From CALAGB01 sp963789565 (lineage in GTDB: Bacteria; Chloroflexota; Chloroflexia; Thermomicrobiales; Thermomicrobiaceae), in the NCBI GenBank assembly GCA_963789565.1, contig CAWBKX010000002.1, positions 2,852,001-2,916,000 of the forward strand: DNA of 64,000 nucleotides, read 5' to 3'. A program made the position numbers and the translations under genes. Shown one piece after another: positions 16,462-23,738 of the stretch. How positions within the stretch are numbered: the first letter of the stretch is position 1; each line of letters begins with the position of its first letter. Below the pieces are notes generated by a model, which searched no databases, was not told where the DNA came from, and worked only from the letters and a program-made list of their open reading frames with translations.

Positions 16462-16923
16462 CTACTTCTCGTACGGGCAGAGTTCCCACGGATCAGGGTC
16501 GACCAGTTTGAGCGATCCGTCATCCATCAGGCGATTCATCGGATGGAGGTCGACGGTTCGGCGTCGCACCCGCAGGTCGGTCGGGTCACACGCGTTGCGC
16601 CATGTGCAGGTACAGCGCGCCTCCACGGGCAGATTCAACGGCGCGCGTCCAACCAGCCGCGCTTCATCACCATGGTGACTGCCGTCGAGGTTGCGCCGTT
16701 GACGCGGTTCCCTGCCCTGTCTGAAGTCGCTTCTGCTGGCGTTCTGGGAGATACCAGACGCCATCGTCTCCGAGTTCCCAGCCCGGCCCAAAACAGAGTG
16801 TTCGGCGTGGGTTCGGATCATCCGATCGACAAACGCCGTTTCAACGACGCGGGCTATCTCGCCTTTGCAATGCCAGCAGAGAACGCGATCTCCTGATTGA
16901 TTCAATAGTGCCTTGCGACTCAT
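16462..16923 (-). CDS. Element-encoded zinc-site protein, probably frameshifted in the middle
   Basis: First gene at the right end of the element. The N-terminus (MSRKALLNQSGDRVLCWHCKGEIARVV, a CxxC ribbon) and C-terminus (ARCTCTWRNACDP ... LVDPDPWELCPYE) share one frame. Between about 16685 and 16800 this frame reads as low-complexity Ser/Arg sequence, whereas another frame gives CFGPGWELGDDGVWYLPERQ, which looks far more protein-like. Two compensating one-base indels are therefore likely. Function unknown; it may be a small viral zinc protein. Confidence 0.55.
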   Translation of the reverse strand: MSRKALLNQSGDRVLCWHCKGEIARVVETAFVDRMIRTHAEHSVLGRAGNSETMASGISQNASRSDFRQGREPRQRRNLDGSHHGDEARLVGRAPLNLPVEARCTCTWRNACDPTDLRVRRRTVDLHPMNRLMDDGSLKLVDPDPWELCPYEK

Positions 16924-16988
16924 CGTCTTACGCTCCTATCGCTAACTCAGCACCGAACGCCCATTCGACCGCTACATACTGACATGTA

Positions 16989-17001
16989 ATCGAGATGAAG
17001 T
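16989..17001. other. attR-like 13-bp core repeat (right junction)
   Basis: Second copy of ATCGAGATGAAGT. Outside it lies the 5-prime part of the EamA gene (LLLVAAMWGSNFIS on the minus strand); inside it lies the element's first gene. Flanking bases differ from those of the left copy. Confidence 0.85.
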
Positions 17002-17113
17002 TCGAGCCCCACATGGCCGCCACCAGGAGCAGTGACGCGTGAACCAGCAGTGATGGTCTCTCGCGAATGGTGGTCCCCCAACAATCAGTCGAACACCGCG
17101 CAAACTCAGCCAA
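16989..17113 (-). pseudogene. 5-prime fragment of the split EamA transporter gene
   Basis: Encodes the missing N-terminus of the transporter at 7344-8261: a short leader, then the first membrane helix LLVHASLLLVAAMWGSNFIS. TTG 17113 is the only start seen in frame and has no clear ribosome site. Beyond the repeat the frame runs into element DNA and stops at 16928 after about 20 unrelated residues. Joined through one repeat copy it continues as NFISMKYLLRSINPVE, the expected EamA sequence. Confidence 0.85.
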
Positions 17114-17133
17114 TTCTACCGGCTAGCAACAGT

Positions 17134-17158
17134 GAGGACGGCCAAACTGGCCGTCCTC
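17134..17158 (-). terminator. Terminator hairpin after the aminotransferase gene
   Basis: Perfect 11-bp stem GAGGACGGCCA / TGGCCGTCCTC with loop AAC, 34 bases past the aminotransferase stop and just before the EamA start. No long T-run follows on either strand. Confidence 0.65.
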
Positions 17159-17191
17159 GTTCGTTCGTGATTCTGTTCTGGGAAATTTGTG

Positions 17192-18550
17192 CTAGCCCAG
17201 AACCTCTTCGAGTGCGTCGGCCAACTTCTCGACCACTTCATCCGCCTGCTCCATCGTGAGCGTGAGTGGCGGTGAGATCGAGACGCCGTCGTTGCTGGCT
17301 CGCACGATGATGCCGCGCTCTCGGGTGGCTGCCTGGATGCGTCCACCGACGTTGTGAGCGGCGTCGAACTTGGCCTTGGTGGCCTTATCCGCCACATACT
17401 CGACGATCATCATCATACCCTTGCCGCGCACGTTGCCGACGTAGGGTCGCTCGAGGAGCTTGCTCAGTTCGCTGATCATATGCTCGCCAACTCTGCCGGC
17501 ATTCTCGGGCAGATTCTCATCCTCGATGATCTGGATGTTGCGCAGCGCAACGGCGCAGGCGACCGGATGGCCGGAGTAGGTGAAGCCATGCATGAAGACC
17601 TGATCCGGCTCGGCCATGACGTCGAAGATATTGTCGCTGACTGCCACGCCTCCCAATGGGATGTAGCCCGAGGTGACCCCCTTGGCAAAGGAGGCAATGT
17701 CGGGCGTCACGCCATACTGCTGCATGCCGAACATCGTGCCGGTGCGACCGAAGCCGGTGATGACCTCATCGTGGATCAGCAGGATGTCGTTCTCCTTGAG
17801 AACCTTGGAAACTTCACTCCAGTAGTTCTGTGGTGGCGGAACGACGCCGCCCGCGCCCTGCACCGGCTCGCCGATGAATGCGGCAATGGTGTCGGCGCCC
17901 TCGCGAGCGATCGTTTCCTTGAGCTCATTCACGAGCTTGTCGACGAACTCGTCGTCCGAGAGGCCGTCGCCGTTGCGGTATTTGTACGGAGCTGAAAGGT
18001 GCATGAAACCCTCTGGGCGCGGGCCGAACCCTGTCCAGTAGGCGGGGATGCCGGTGGCCGAAAGTGCGCCCATGGCGATGCCGTGGTAGGCCATCATGCG
18101 GGAGATAACTTTGATCTTCTCCGGCTTGCCCTTGAGATGCCAGTAATAGCGCGCGATCTTGATGGCGCCCTCGTTTGATTCGGCGCCACCGGAGGTGAAG
18201 TTGAAATGGTTCAGCGATCCTGGGAACATGCTGGCCAGCTTGGCCGAGAGCTCGATCGCAGGCGGCGTGGCCAAGCCGAAGAAGGTCGGCGCATAGGCCA
18301 GCTCCTCCATTTGCGTCTTGGCGGCTTCGGCCAATTCGGCTCGGCCGTGGCCGACGTTGACGTTCCACAGTCCCGCGAAGGAGTCGATGTAGCGTTTACC
18401 CTCGGAGTCCCAGAGATAGACGCCCTCACCGTGCGTAAAGACGAGTGGTCCATACTCCTGCAACTGGCGCAGGTTGGAGACCGGGTGGAGCATGAATTGT
18501 TTGTCTTTGCTGACTAAATCGGCGGTATTCCAGGTCTTCGCCATCGTCAT
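17192..18550 (-). CDS. Class III (omega-amino acid) PLP aminotransferase
   Basis: Pyridoxal-phosphate enzyme of 452 residues of the omega-transaminase group (putrescine, beta-alanine or pyruvate type). The N-terminus has the substrate-site WNVNVGHGR region, FTSGGAESNEGAIK phosphate-binding segment near 120-133, AYHG, IHDEVITGFGRTG with the cofactor aspartate near 260, and the Schiff-base lysine in FAKGVTSGYIPLGG near 292. ATG 18550 with AAGGGATGA upstream. It is a single gene divergent from the dioxygenase-like gene at 18720. Exact amine donor cannot be told. Confidence 0.92.
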   Translation of the reverse strand: MTMAKTWNTADLVSKDKQFMLHPVSNLRQLQEYGPLVFTHGEGVYLWDSEGKRYIDSFAGLWNVNVGHGRAELAEAAKTQMEELAYAPTFFGLATPPAIELSAKLASMFPGSLNHFNFTSGGAESNEGAIKIARYYWHLKGKPEKIKVISRMMAYHGIAMGALSATGIPAYWTGFGPRPEGFMHLSAPYKYRNGDGLSDDEFVDKLVNELKETIAREGADTIAAFIGEPVQGAGGVVPPPQNYWSEVSKVLKENDILLIHDEVITGFGRTGTMFGMQQYGVTPDIASFAKGVTSGYIPLGGVAVSDNIFDVMAEPDQVFMHGFTYSGHPVACAVALRNIQIIEDENLPENAGRVGEHMISELSKLLERPYVGNVRGKGMMMIVEYVADKATKAKFDAAHNVGGRIQAATRERGIIVRASNDGVSISPPLTLTMEQADEVVEKLADALEEVLG

Positions 18551-18719
18551 TGTGCGTCATCCCTTCGAGTTGAAGCTCTGCCTGTCTGGATTCATTGTGC
18601 GATAGTTCCCGCACTTCGTCTACCACGCTCGGAACCGCAGGCGCTGTCGGTAATTGAGACATGCCGGCGGCTGGCGTAATCTGAAGTTGAGACGGTGCAT
18701 CGGGTTGAGGAGGCATGCA

Positions 18720-19358
18720 GTGACAGACAAGCTTGATGGTCAGGATGAGTTCTTCGTCGAGCATGATGAGGTGCGGCGATTCATCGATGAGGTGCAGTTG
18801 TCCCGTAGCGCAAGCGGGGATGTCGAGACGCTGGTAGAGGAGCTCAAACCTGCGTTTGCGCGGTTTCTGGCAACCCAGGGCTGGCTACCGCAAGAGTTTT
18901 CGGTGCCGTACGAAGCCAGTGGCATGGGAGGCGGGATCGGACAATACCTGCTCTATCGCTCTGCGGACAAATCACTGACGCTCTTTTCATTGGTCGTCCC
19001 TTCCGGCTCGTCGACGCCGGTTCACGACCACCTAGCCTGGGGACTGGTTGGGCTCTATCAGGGCGAACAGCACGAAGAGGTCTACGCGCTGGAAGGCGGC
19101 AACGCTGACGAGGGCGACGCGGTGCTGAAATTGGCTGAGGAGCGGGAACTGGCGCAAGGGGAGTTTTACGCGCTGTTGCCGCCGGACGGCGATATTCATC
19201 GCGTGACGACGACGTCGGAAGCGGCGTCAATATCGATCCACTTGCTGGGCAACGACGCGGGCTGCGTGCTGCGCCACAGCTATGAGCCGGACGCCGCGCG
19301 CTCTCACTCGTTTCGCTCCGGCTACAGCAACATGCCGTGTGTTGAGGATGCAATCTAG
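18720..19358 (+). CDS. Cysteine dioxygenase-like cupin (CDO type I family)
   Basis: Non-haem iron dioxygenase-like protein of 212 residues. The central PVHDHLAWGLVGLYQGEQHEEVY gives the H-x-H ... E metal site (at PVHDHLAWGLVGLYQ) typical of bacterial cysteine dioxygenase / 3-mercaptopropionate dioxygenase relatives, and DGDIHRVTTTS supplies the third histidine. GTG 18720 has AGGAGG six bases upstream. The thiol substrate is not known. It is a monocistronic gene ahead of the repeat-bearing gap. Confidence 0.8.
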   Translation: MTDKLDGQDEFFVEHDEVRRFIDEVQLSRSASGDVETLVEELKPAFARFLATQGWLPQEFSVPYEASGMGGGIGQYLLYRSADKSLTLFSLVVPSGSSTPVHDHLAWGLVGLYQGEQHEEVYALEGGNADEGDAVLKLAEERELAQGEFYALLPPDGDIHRVTTTSEAASISIHLLGNDAGCVLRHSYEPDAARSHSFRSGYSNMPCVEDAI

Positions 19359-19435
19359 CGTCTCGCTTGTACCGGCGGCGCATGCGTCGTGCTCCGCGAC
19401 ACGTTGTCCGAGCTTCCCGAAACGCGCCTTGATTG

Positions 19436-19564
19436 TAGTGGCGGGCGTCTCTGCCCGCCTTCGTCGAGCTCAGAGCTCCTCCGTCGGCGCGAAGTGTTGA
19501 ACGTCGGCCTGACGACACGCGTTTGCGGGTGCGTCAGGAAGGCGGGCAGAGACGCCCGCGGCTA
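19436..19564. repeat. 129-bp miniature inverted-repeat element
   Basis: 27-bp terminal inverted repeats (19436-19462 and 19538-19564, two mismatches) that start TAG and contain GGCGGGCGTCTCTGCCCGCC, itself a hairpin. The inside carries another stem (CCTGACG ... CGTCAGG, 19509-19538). It has no coding capacity. Related GGCGGG/CCCGCC units occur at 31833-31942 and 63212-63280, so it belongs to a dispersed REP/MITE-like family of this genome. Confidence 0.7.
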
Positions 19565-19612
19565 AGGTTTAGCGGGCACGACAGTCATCTGCGCCGTGGG
19601 ATTAAAAGAGAC

Positions 19613-19751
19613 GAGGGGTGTGCATCCCGTACGGGAGTACACACCCCTCATCGCCAGAAAGGCCAACCGTCAATAGAGGTTTGTCTGGCTCAGACCTGGC
19701 CGAAAGGACCGAGCCTCTTGAGGGTTTCCGTGGAAACGATCACTGGAGTGA
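19613..19751 (+). ncRNA. Structured intergenic region, possible small RNA
   Basis: A dense run of short stems: a near-perfect 37-base palindrome (GAGGGGTGTG 19613-19622 with CACACCCCTC 19640-19649), then an AGAGG/CCTCT closing stem (19675-19679, 19714-19718) enclosing GTCTG/CAGAC and GGCC-GAAA-GGACC hairpins, then GTTTC-CGTG-GAAAC and TCAC-TGGA-GTGA hairpins. It matches no RNA family I recognise (not tmRNA, SRP or RNase P). It lies between two convergent genes, so it is not a leader. The remaining 140 bases to the next gene show nothing clear. Confidence 0.3.
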
Positions 19752-19893
19752 CCGTTCAACTGAGGAAATCAGGGGGTTGTGTACAGCCTGGCACACTCTC
19801 TCGAGCAGCCCAGCAGCTCTACAACCGGCCTTGACGCGGTTGACCCTCAGAACACGCATCCGAAGACGCGCAGAGAAGTTGTTTTGTTAATCG

Positions 19894-19920
19894 CGATCAG
19901 GCAGTCAAACTGCTTGATCG
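19894..19920 (-). terminator. Terminator hairpin after the ArsR-like regulator
   Basis: CGATCAGGCAG and CTGCTTGATCG form an 11-bp stem with one G-T pair around TCAAA-type loop, directly at the stop codon of the regulator gene. It is AT-richer than other hairpins here but lacks a strong T-run. Confidence 0.55.
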
Positions 19921-20997
19921 TCAGCCGATCTGCTCAAGTTCCTCAGCGAGCTGCCGAAGACGGCGAGCATTGATCGCATAGTATTTCATGCCGTTGGACG
20001 GTCTTACGCCGACGATGTCAGCGGCCTCGAGCATTGCAAGATGACGTGATACCGCGGATTGACTGATGCCGAGGCGTCCAACGATTTCTTGCGCGTACAG
20101 TTCCCGCCCTCGCAGCATTTCGATGATGCGAAGTCGAGTCCCGTCGGCCAGAGCCCGCAATCCCGGAAGGAGATCAGCGGAGGATGTTGAATCCTGCTCC
20201 GGCTGAGTGACGGCGCTGGCACGTTGGCAGTTGAAGTAGAGAATGAGCTCGGGTGGATAGAGAATGAACTGAACGAAGTTCCCGAGGTGGTAGGACGGGC
20301 AAAACGTCACCCGTTCCACGTGCGGCAGTGCGAGCTGAACTTCCTCCGGAAGCCGGTGTCCGCTCAGTTCCGAGAATGCACCCGCGACGCCAGGGTAGGT
20401 CGTCGATCGTGCCTGCCGCAACGCCCTGCGCATGTCGGGCATCGCTCGCTCGAGCTCGCTGCTGTAACGATCCTGCCAGAATCGTCGTACCAGGTTGACT
20501 GTGCGCGCCTTCAATTGTTCAGGTGCACGAACCAGATTCACGACCTCGTCTAAGTCGGCCCGTGTGATGCCTGGTTCAAGAAACGCACGCCATTCGTCCG
20601 CGTTGTCGTTCGCCGGCGGCGTCTCAGTTACTCCTCGATCTCGATAGACCCGAAGCACGGACTGTGCCACCATACTTCGGTAGGTCCACGGCGAGAGATT
20701 TTCCAGATGTTCGAGATAATCCTCGAACCCCGCCGCCAGCCGCTCCGGCTGGAATGGGTCGAACGACATCAACAACTCTTCGATGAAGTAGAGCAACCGC
20801 CCCGAAAAGCCGAGCATCGTATCGAGATCATGCTGGACCTCGGGATCCAGCGCCTGACGTGCTTCGACGAGCCAGCCGTCAAACCGCCGCGGATCGGTCG
20901 CTCGATACACCAGTGAGATTGCGGACGTCAGATCGAGAACGACTGAAACCGCAAACTCCAGCTTGAGCGCCGGCCGTCCCACAATGAGCTCACCCAT
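19921..20997 (-). CDS. ArsR-family regulator with long N-terminal domain
   Basis: Regulator of 358 residues. The last 90 residues are an ArsR winged helix (LRALADGTRLRIIEMLRGRE, then AQEIVGRLGISQSAVSRHLAMLE). The first 260 residues form a DUF5937-like helical domain (LEFAVSVVLDLTSAISLVYR ... FIEELLMSFD) with an aromatic-rich YHLGNFVQFILYPPELILYF segment at its end. This C-terminal-HTH layout is common in Chloroflexota and Actinobacteria, with unknown ligands. It is monocistronic, starting after a 139-base gap from the cupin gene. Confidence 0.82.
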   Translation of the reverse strand: MGELIVGRPALKLEFAVSVVLDLTSAISLVYRATDPRRFDGWLVEARQALDPEVQHDLDTMLGFSGRLLYFIEELLMSFDPFQPERLAAGFEDYLEHLENLSPWTYRSMVAQSVLRVYRDRGVTETPPANDNADEWRAFLEPGITRADLDEVVNLVRAPEQLKARTVNLVRRFWQDRYSSELERAMPDMRRALRQARSTTYPGVAGAFSELSGHRLPEEVQLALPHVERVTFCPSYHLGNFVQFILYPPELILYFNCQRASAVTQPEQDSTSSADLLPGLRALADGTRLRIIEMLRGRELYAQEIVGRLGISQSAVSRHLAMLEAADIVGVRPSNGMKYYAINARRLRQLAEELEQIG

Positions 20998-21136
20998 ATG
21001 CTGGTTCGGCCTGCCTTCTCACTCCAAAATCGGAGCTGCCTCTATCGCCGTATGAGCATATCATTGTGACCGAAAACCTGTCAACAGCCTGTCTCCCCAG
21101 AGCATAACCCCATGAAATCCGCTGGAATATGGGCGC

Positions 21137-21517
21137 TCAGTCCTGTTCGGCGGCCTCTCGTGCCATGCGTGCATAGTCCTCACGCGGCGGGCTGAAGATG
21201 TCGAGAACCAGGCATCCGTCGTCGTAGGTTCGGGCGTGGTGGGCCACGTCACCGGGGATCGTGTAGGCATCGCCGGGCTTGAGCAAGCGCGTGTCGTCGC
21301 CGATGGTGAGCTCGAGCGAGCCCTCCAGCATGACTCCCAGCTGTTCTTGTGGGTGCTGATGGCGCGGCATTTCGCGGTTCGGTTCGATACGCACCCAGTT
21401 GGCCATCATGTCGCCACCGGTGATCGACTGCATCAAGAAGCCCTCAAGAGGGTTGAACGGCTTGACGTCATCCAGCTTGTAGAAGCGTGGTTCGAAGGAG
21501 GCACTCTGCTGACTCAT
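21137..21517 (-). CDS. Single-domain cupin protein
   Basis: Small beta-barrel protein of 126 residues. Cupin motif 1 is RHQHPQEQLGVMLEGSLELT (residues about 52-71, His/His/Glu metal ligands) and motif 2 is KPGDAYTIPGDVAHHARTY. The ATG has AAAGGAGA upstream. Similar proteins bind a metal and sense or isomerise small molecules; the function is not determined. It is divergent from the haem operon, about 150 bases away. Confidence 0.85.
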   Translation of the reverse strand: MSQQSASFEPRFYKLDDVKPFNPLEGFLMQSITGGDMMANWVRIEPNREMPRHQHPQEQLGVMLEGSLELTIGDDTRLLKPGDAYTIPGDVAHHARTYDDGCLVLDIFSPPREDYARMAREAAEQD

Positions 21518-21666
21518 GTTTGGTTCTCCTTTCGCTCCCGGGCAGTATAGCCCAGTTTCGCGGCGCGCAGACTGACGCCGGGAAACGCGAATTCGAGTGG
21601 TAAAATCGAGCGTTGAGCGTTCCAGAACCGCTACGGATCCCGAAGCGGTATGTGGGAGAGGATGAG

Positions 21667-22707
21667 TTGGACGAGACGTCGTCGCGGTTCCTGCGTGCCT
21701 GCCATCGCCAGCCGGTGGACCGTACTCCCGTGTGGTTCATGCGCCAGGCGGGCCGCTACATGGCCGAGTACCGGTCGTTGCGCCAGAAGCACACCATGCT
21801 GGAGATCTGTGCAAACGCCGAGCTCGCGGCCGAGGTGACGATGCAGCCGATGGCGTGCCTCGACGTCGACGCGGCCATCATCTTCGCGGACCTGCTGCCG
21901 CCCCTGATTCCGATGGGCATCGACCTCGAGTACGCGGCAGGAGAAGGCCCGGTCATCCACAACCCGCTGCGGACCGCTGACGATGTCGAGCGACTGCGCG
22001 TCTACGACCCGCACGAATATCTCTCCTCCATGTTCGAGGCAATTGGACTGGTCCGGAACGAGCTTCCCGCTACCAAGGCATTGATCGGCTTCGCGGGTGC
22101 CCCCTTCACCCTGGCGAGTTACATGATCGAGGGCGGGAGCTCGCGCAACTATCTGCGCACCAAGCAGCTGATGTACAGCGAGCCAGCCGTCTGGCATGAC
22201 TTGATGGTCAAACTGGCTGACGTTACAAGTCTGTATCTGACGGCGCAGGTCGAAGCTGGCGCTGATGTGGTGCAAATCTTCGACAGCTGGATTGGCGCAC
22301 TCAGCCCACGCGACTATCGAGCCTTCGTCTTTCCGCATGTAAGCCGCATCGTGGCCAATCTCAAACCGCTGAATGTGCCGATCATCCTCTTTGGTACTGG
22401 CACACAGGGCCTGCTCGATCAGTTCGCCGCGACTGGTGCGGATGTGGTGGGTATCGATTGGCGCGTTGGCATTGCGCGTGGCTGGCAGTGTGTGGGTGAG
22501 GGAAAGGCCGTGCAGGGCAACTTGGATCCGGCCCTGCTGTTCGCACCGCGCGAAGAGATCGAGCGACAGGTACGGGCCATCCTTGACGAGGTTGGCAATC
22601 GAGACGGACACATTTTCAACCTTGGACACGGGATCCTGCCCGGGACGCCGGTCGAAAACGTGCAGTTCGTGACGGATCTGGTGCATCGCATCACCGAGCG
22701 GGCGTGA
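21667..22707 (+). CDS. hemE: Uroporphyrinogen decarboxylase HemE
   Basis: Decarboxylates uroporphyrinogen III to coproporphyrinogen III. The signature RQPVDRTPVWFMRQAGRYM lies at the N-terminus, with GFAGAPFTLASYMIEGG, the VQIFDSWIGALSP active-site region with catalytic aspartate, GTGTQ and LGHGILPGTPVENV near the C-terminus. I choose TTG 21667 (GGAGAGG upstream, giving a family-typical leader) over the upstream TTG at 21613, which has no ribosome site. First gene of a three-gene haem operon. Confidence 0.95.
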   Translation: MDETSSRFLRACHRQPVDRTPVWFMRQAGRYMAEYRSLRQKHTMLEICANAELAAEVTMQPMACLDVDAAIIFADLLPPLIPMGIDLEYAAGEGPVIHNPLRTADDVERLRVYDPHEYLSSMFEAIGLVRNELPATKALIGFAGAPFTLASYMIEGGSSRNYLRTKQLMYSEPAVWHDLMVKLADVTSLYLTAQVEAGADVVQIFDSWIGALSPRDYRAFVFPHVSRIVANLKPLNVPIILFGTGTQGLLDQFAATGADVVGIDWRVGIARGWQCVGEGKAVQGNLDPALLFAPREEIERQVRAILDEVGNRDGHIFNLGHGILPGTPVENVQFVTDLVHRITERA

Positions 22708-22733
22708 CGACTCGCAACGAGGAAGAGACAGAC

Positions 22734-23705
22734 GTGGAAAAACGTCCAACTGACAAACAACCAGAGACGATCGGCGTCCTGCTCATGGCATACGGCGGAC
22801 CGACTGAACTCGAACAGATTCCGGCCTATCTAGCCGATGTGCGCGAGGGACGAACTCCCTCCGACGAGCTGATCGCCGAGATGACGCACCGCTACGATGC
22901 TATCGGCGGCCGCTCTCCCATTCTGGAGTTGACCGAGGCGCAGGCGCGCGGCATCGAGCGGGAGCTGAATCAGGATTCTGATGTCACCTTCAAGGTCTAC
23001 GTCGGAATGCGCCACTGGCACCCATACATTCGAGAGGTGATGCCACAAATCATCGCGGACGGAGTTGACCGGCTTGTGGCCGTGGTCATGGCTCCGCACT
23101 ATTCGCGCATGAGCGTGGGTCGTTACATGCAACGCGTGGATGAAGCCATCCAACAGGTGGGAACTGAACTGCCGGTGCTGCAGGTCGAGAGCTGGAAAGT
23201 CGAGCCAGCCTTCATCGAGGGTGTGGTCGAACGCGTCACCGAAGCACTCAGTCAGTTTCCCGAGTCCGATCGTGACGACGTCTTCGTCCTCTTCACGGCA
23301 CACAGCCTCCCTGAGCGCATCTTGCAGTGGAACGACCCCTACCCGGAGGAGTTGAAGACCTCGGTGCAGGCGGTCGTCGACAAGCTGCATCCGCGCCGCT
23401 GGGATTTCGCCTTTCAGAGTCAGGGCGCGACCGCCGATCCGTGGCTAGGCCCGTCGGTCGAGGCGACGCTCGAACGCTTGAAGGCAGACGGCGTCACGAA
23501 TGTCCTGCTCGTGCCGATCGGGTTCGTCTGCGACCACGTCGAGGTCCTCTATGACGTCGACATCGAGCATCGAGGCCAGGCCAGCGAGCTTGGTATTCGC
23601 CTGGAGCGAACCGCATCGCTCAACGATGACCCGCACCTCTGCCGCGCAGTGGCGGACGCGGTGCGTCGCACGCTGGCGCATGCCGCCGAGGCGCGTGTCG
23701 GCTAG
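22734..23705 (+). CDS. hemH: Ferrochelatase HemH/CpfC
   Basis: Inserts iron into the porphyrin. The 323-residue protein has GVLLMAYGGP at the start, GMRHWHPYI, the iron-ligand APHYSRMSVGRY segment, FTAHSLPERI with the conserved histidine and LLVPIGFVCDHVEVLYDVD with the active-site His/Glu. Together with HemE and HemY this fits the coproporphyrin-dependent route, where iron enters coproporphyrin. GTG 22734 has GAGGAAG upstream; an upstream GTG at 22704 overlaps the hemE stop and is the alternative. A CysCys cluster at the C-terminus is absent. Confidence 0.94.
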   Translation: MEKRPTDKQPETIGVLLMAYGGPTELEQIPAYLADVREGRTPSDELIAEMTHRYDAIGGRSPILELTEAQARGIERELNQDSDVTFKVYVGMRHWHPYIREVMPQIIADGVDRLVAVVMAPHYSRMSVGRYMQRVDEAIQQVGTELPVLQVESWKVEPAFIEGVVERVTEALSQFPESDRDDVFVLFTAHSLPERILQWNDPYPEELKTSVQAVVDKLHPRRWDFAFQSQGATADPWLGPSVEATLERLKADGVTNVLLVPIGFVCDHVEVLYDVDIEHRGQASELGIRLERTASLNDDPHLCRAVADAVRRTLAHAAEARVG

Positions 23706-23738
23706 CCGAGGACTCGGAGTCCCGTAGGAAGGCCACGC

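Larger units (their letters stand above)
8273..17001 (-). mobile_element. 8.7-kb integrated phage-satellite / mini-prophage-like element
   Basis: Element delimited by the 13-bp direct repeat and inserted in an EamA transporter gene. All recognisable genes lie on the minus strand, running from the right end to the recombinase at the left end: zinc protein, hypothetical, prim-pol/DUF3987 replication protein, two small zinc proteins, HNH endonuclease, P27-family terminase small subunit, hypothetical, HK97-type capsid, serine recombinase. Large terminase, portal, prohead protease and tail genes are absent. Size and content resemble the phiRv1/phiRv2 mini-prophages of Mycobacterium and capsid-encoding phage satellites. 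Several genes carry frameshifts, so it may be decaying, or the sequence may contain local errors. Confidence 0.85.

Noticed and set aside
8260..17001. tRNA gene as integration site of the element
   Set aside because: No tRNA-like cloverleaf or T-arm sequence is present at either junction; the target is clearly the EamA coding sequence.
19436..19830. CRISPR array or tandem repeats
   Set aside because: The repeats are inverted pairs of varying sequence, not evenly spaced direct repeats, and no cas gene is nearby.
19523..19834. Plus-strand open frame over the structured region
   Set aside because: It crosses the inverted-repeat element and the hairpins, has no family features, and its composition follows the repeats.
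21613..21666. Upstream TTG start for hemE
   Set aside because: No ribosome site, and the extra 18 residues are not found in the family; TTG 21667 has GGAGAGG upstream.
21631..22749. Minus-strand open frame opposite hemE
   Set aside because: Antisense of an unmistakable HemE; no motifs.
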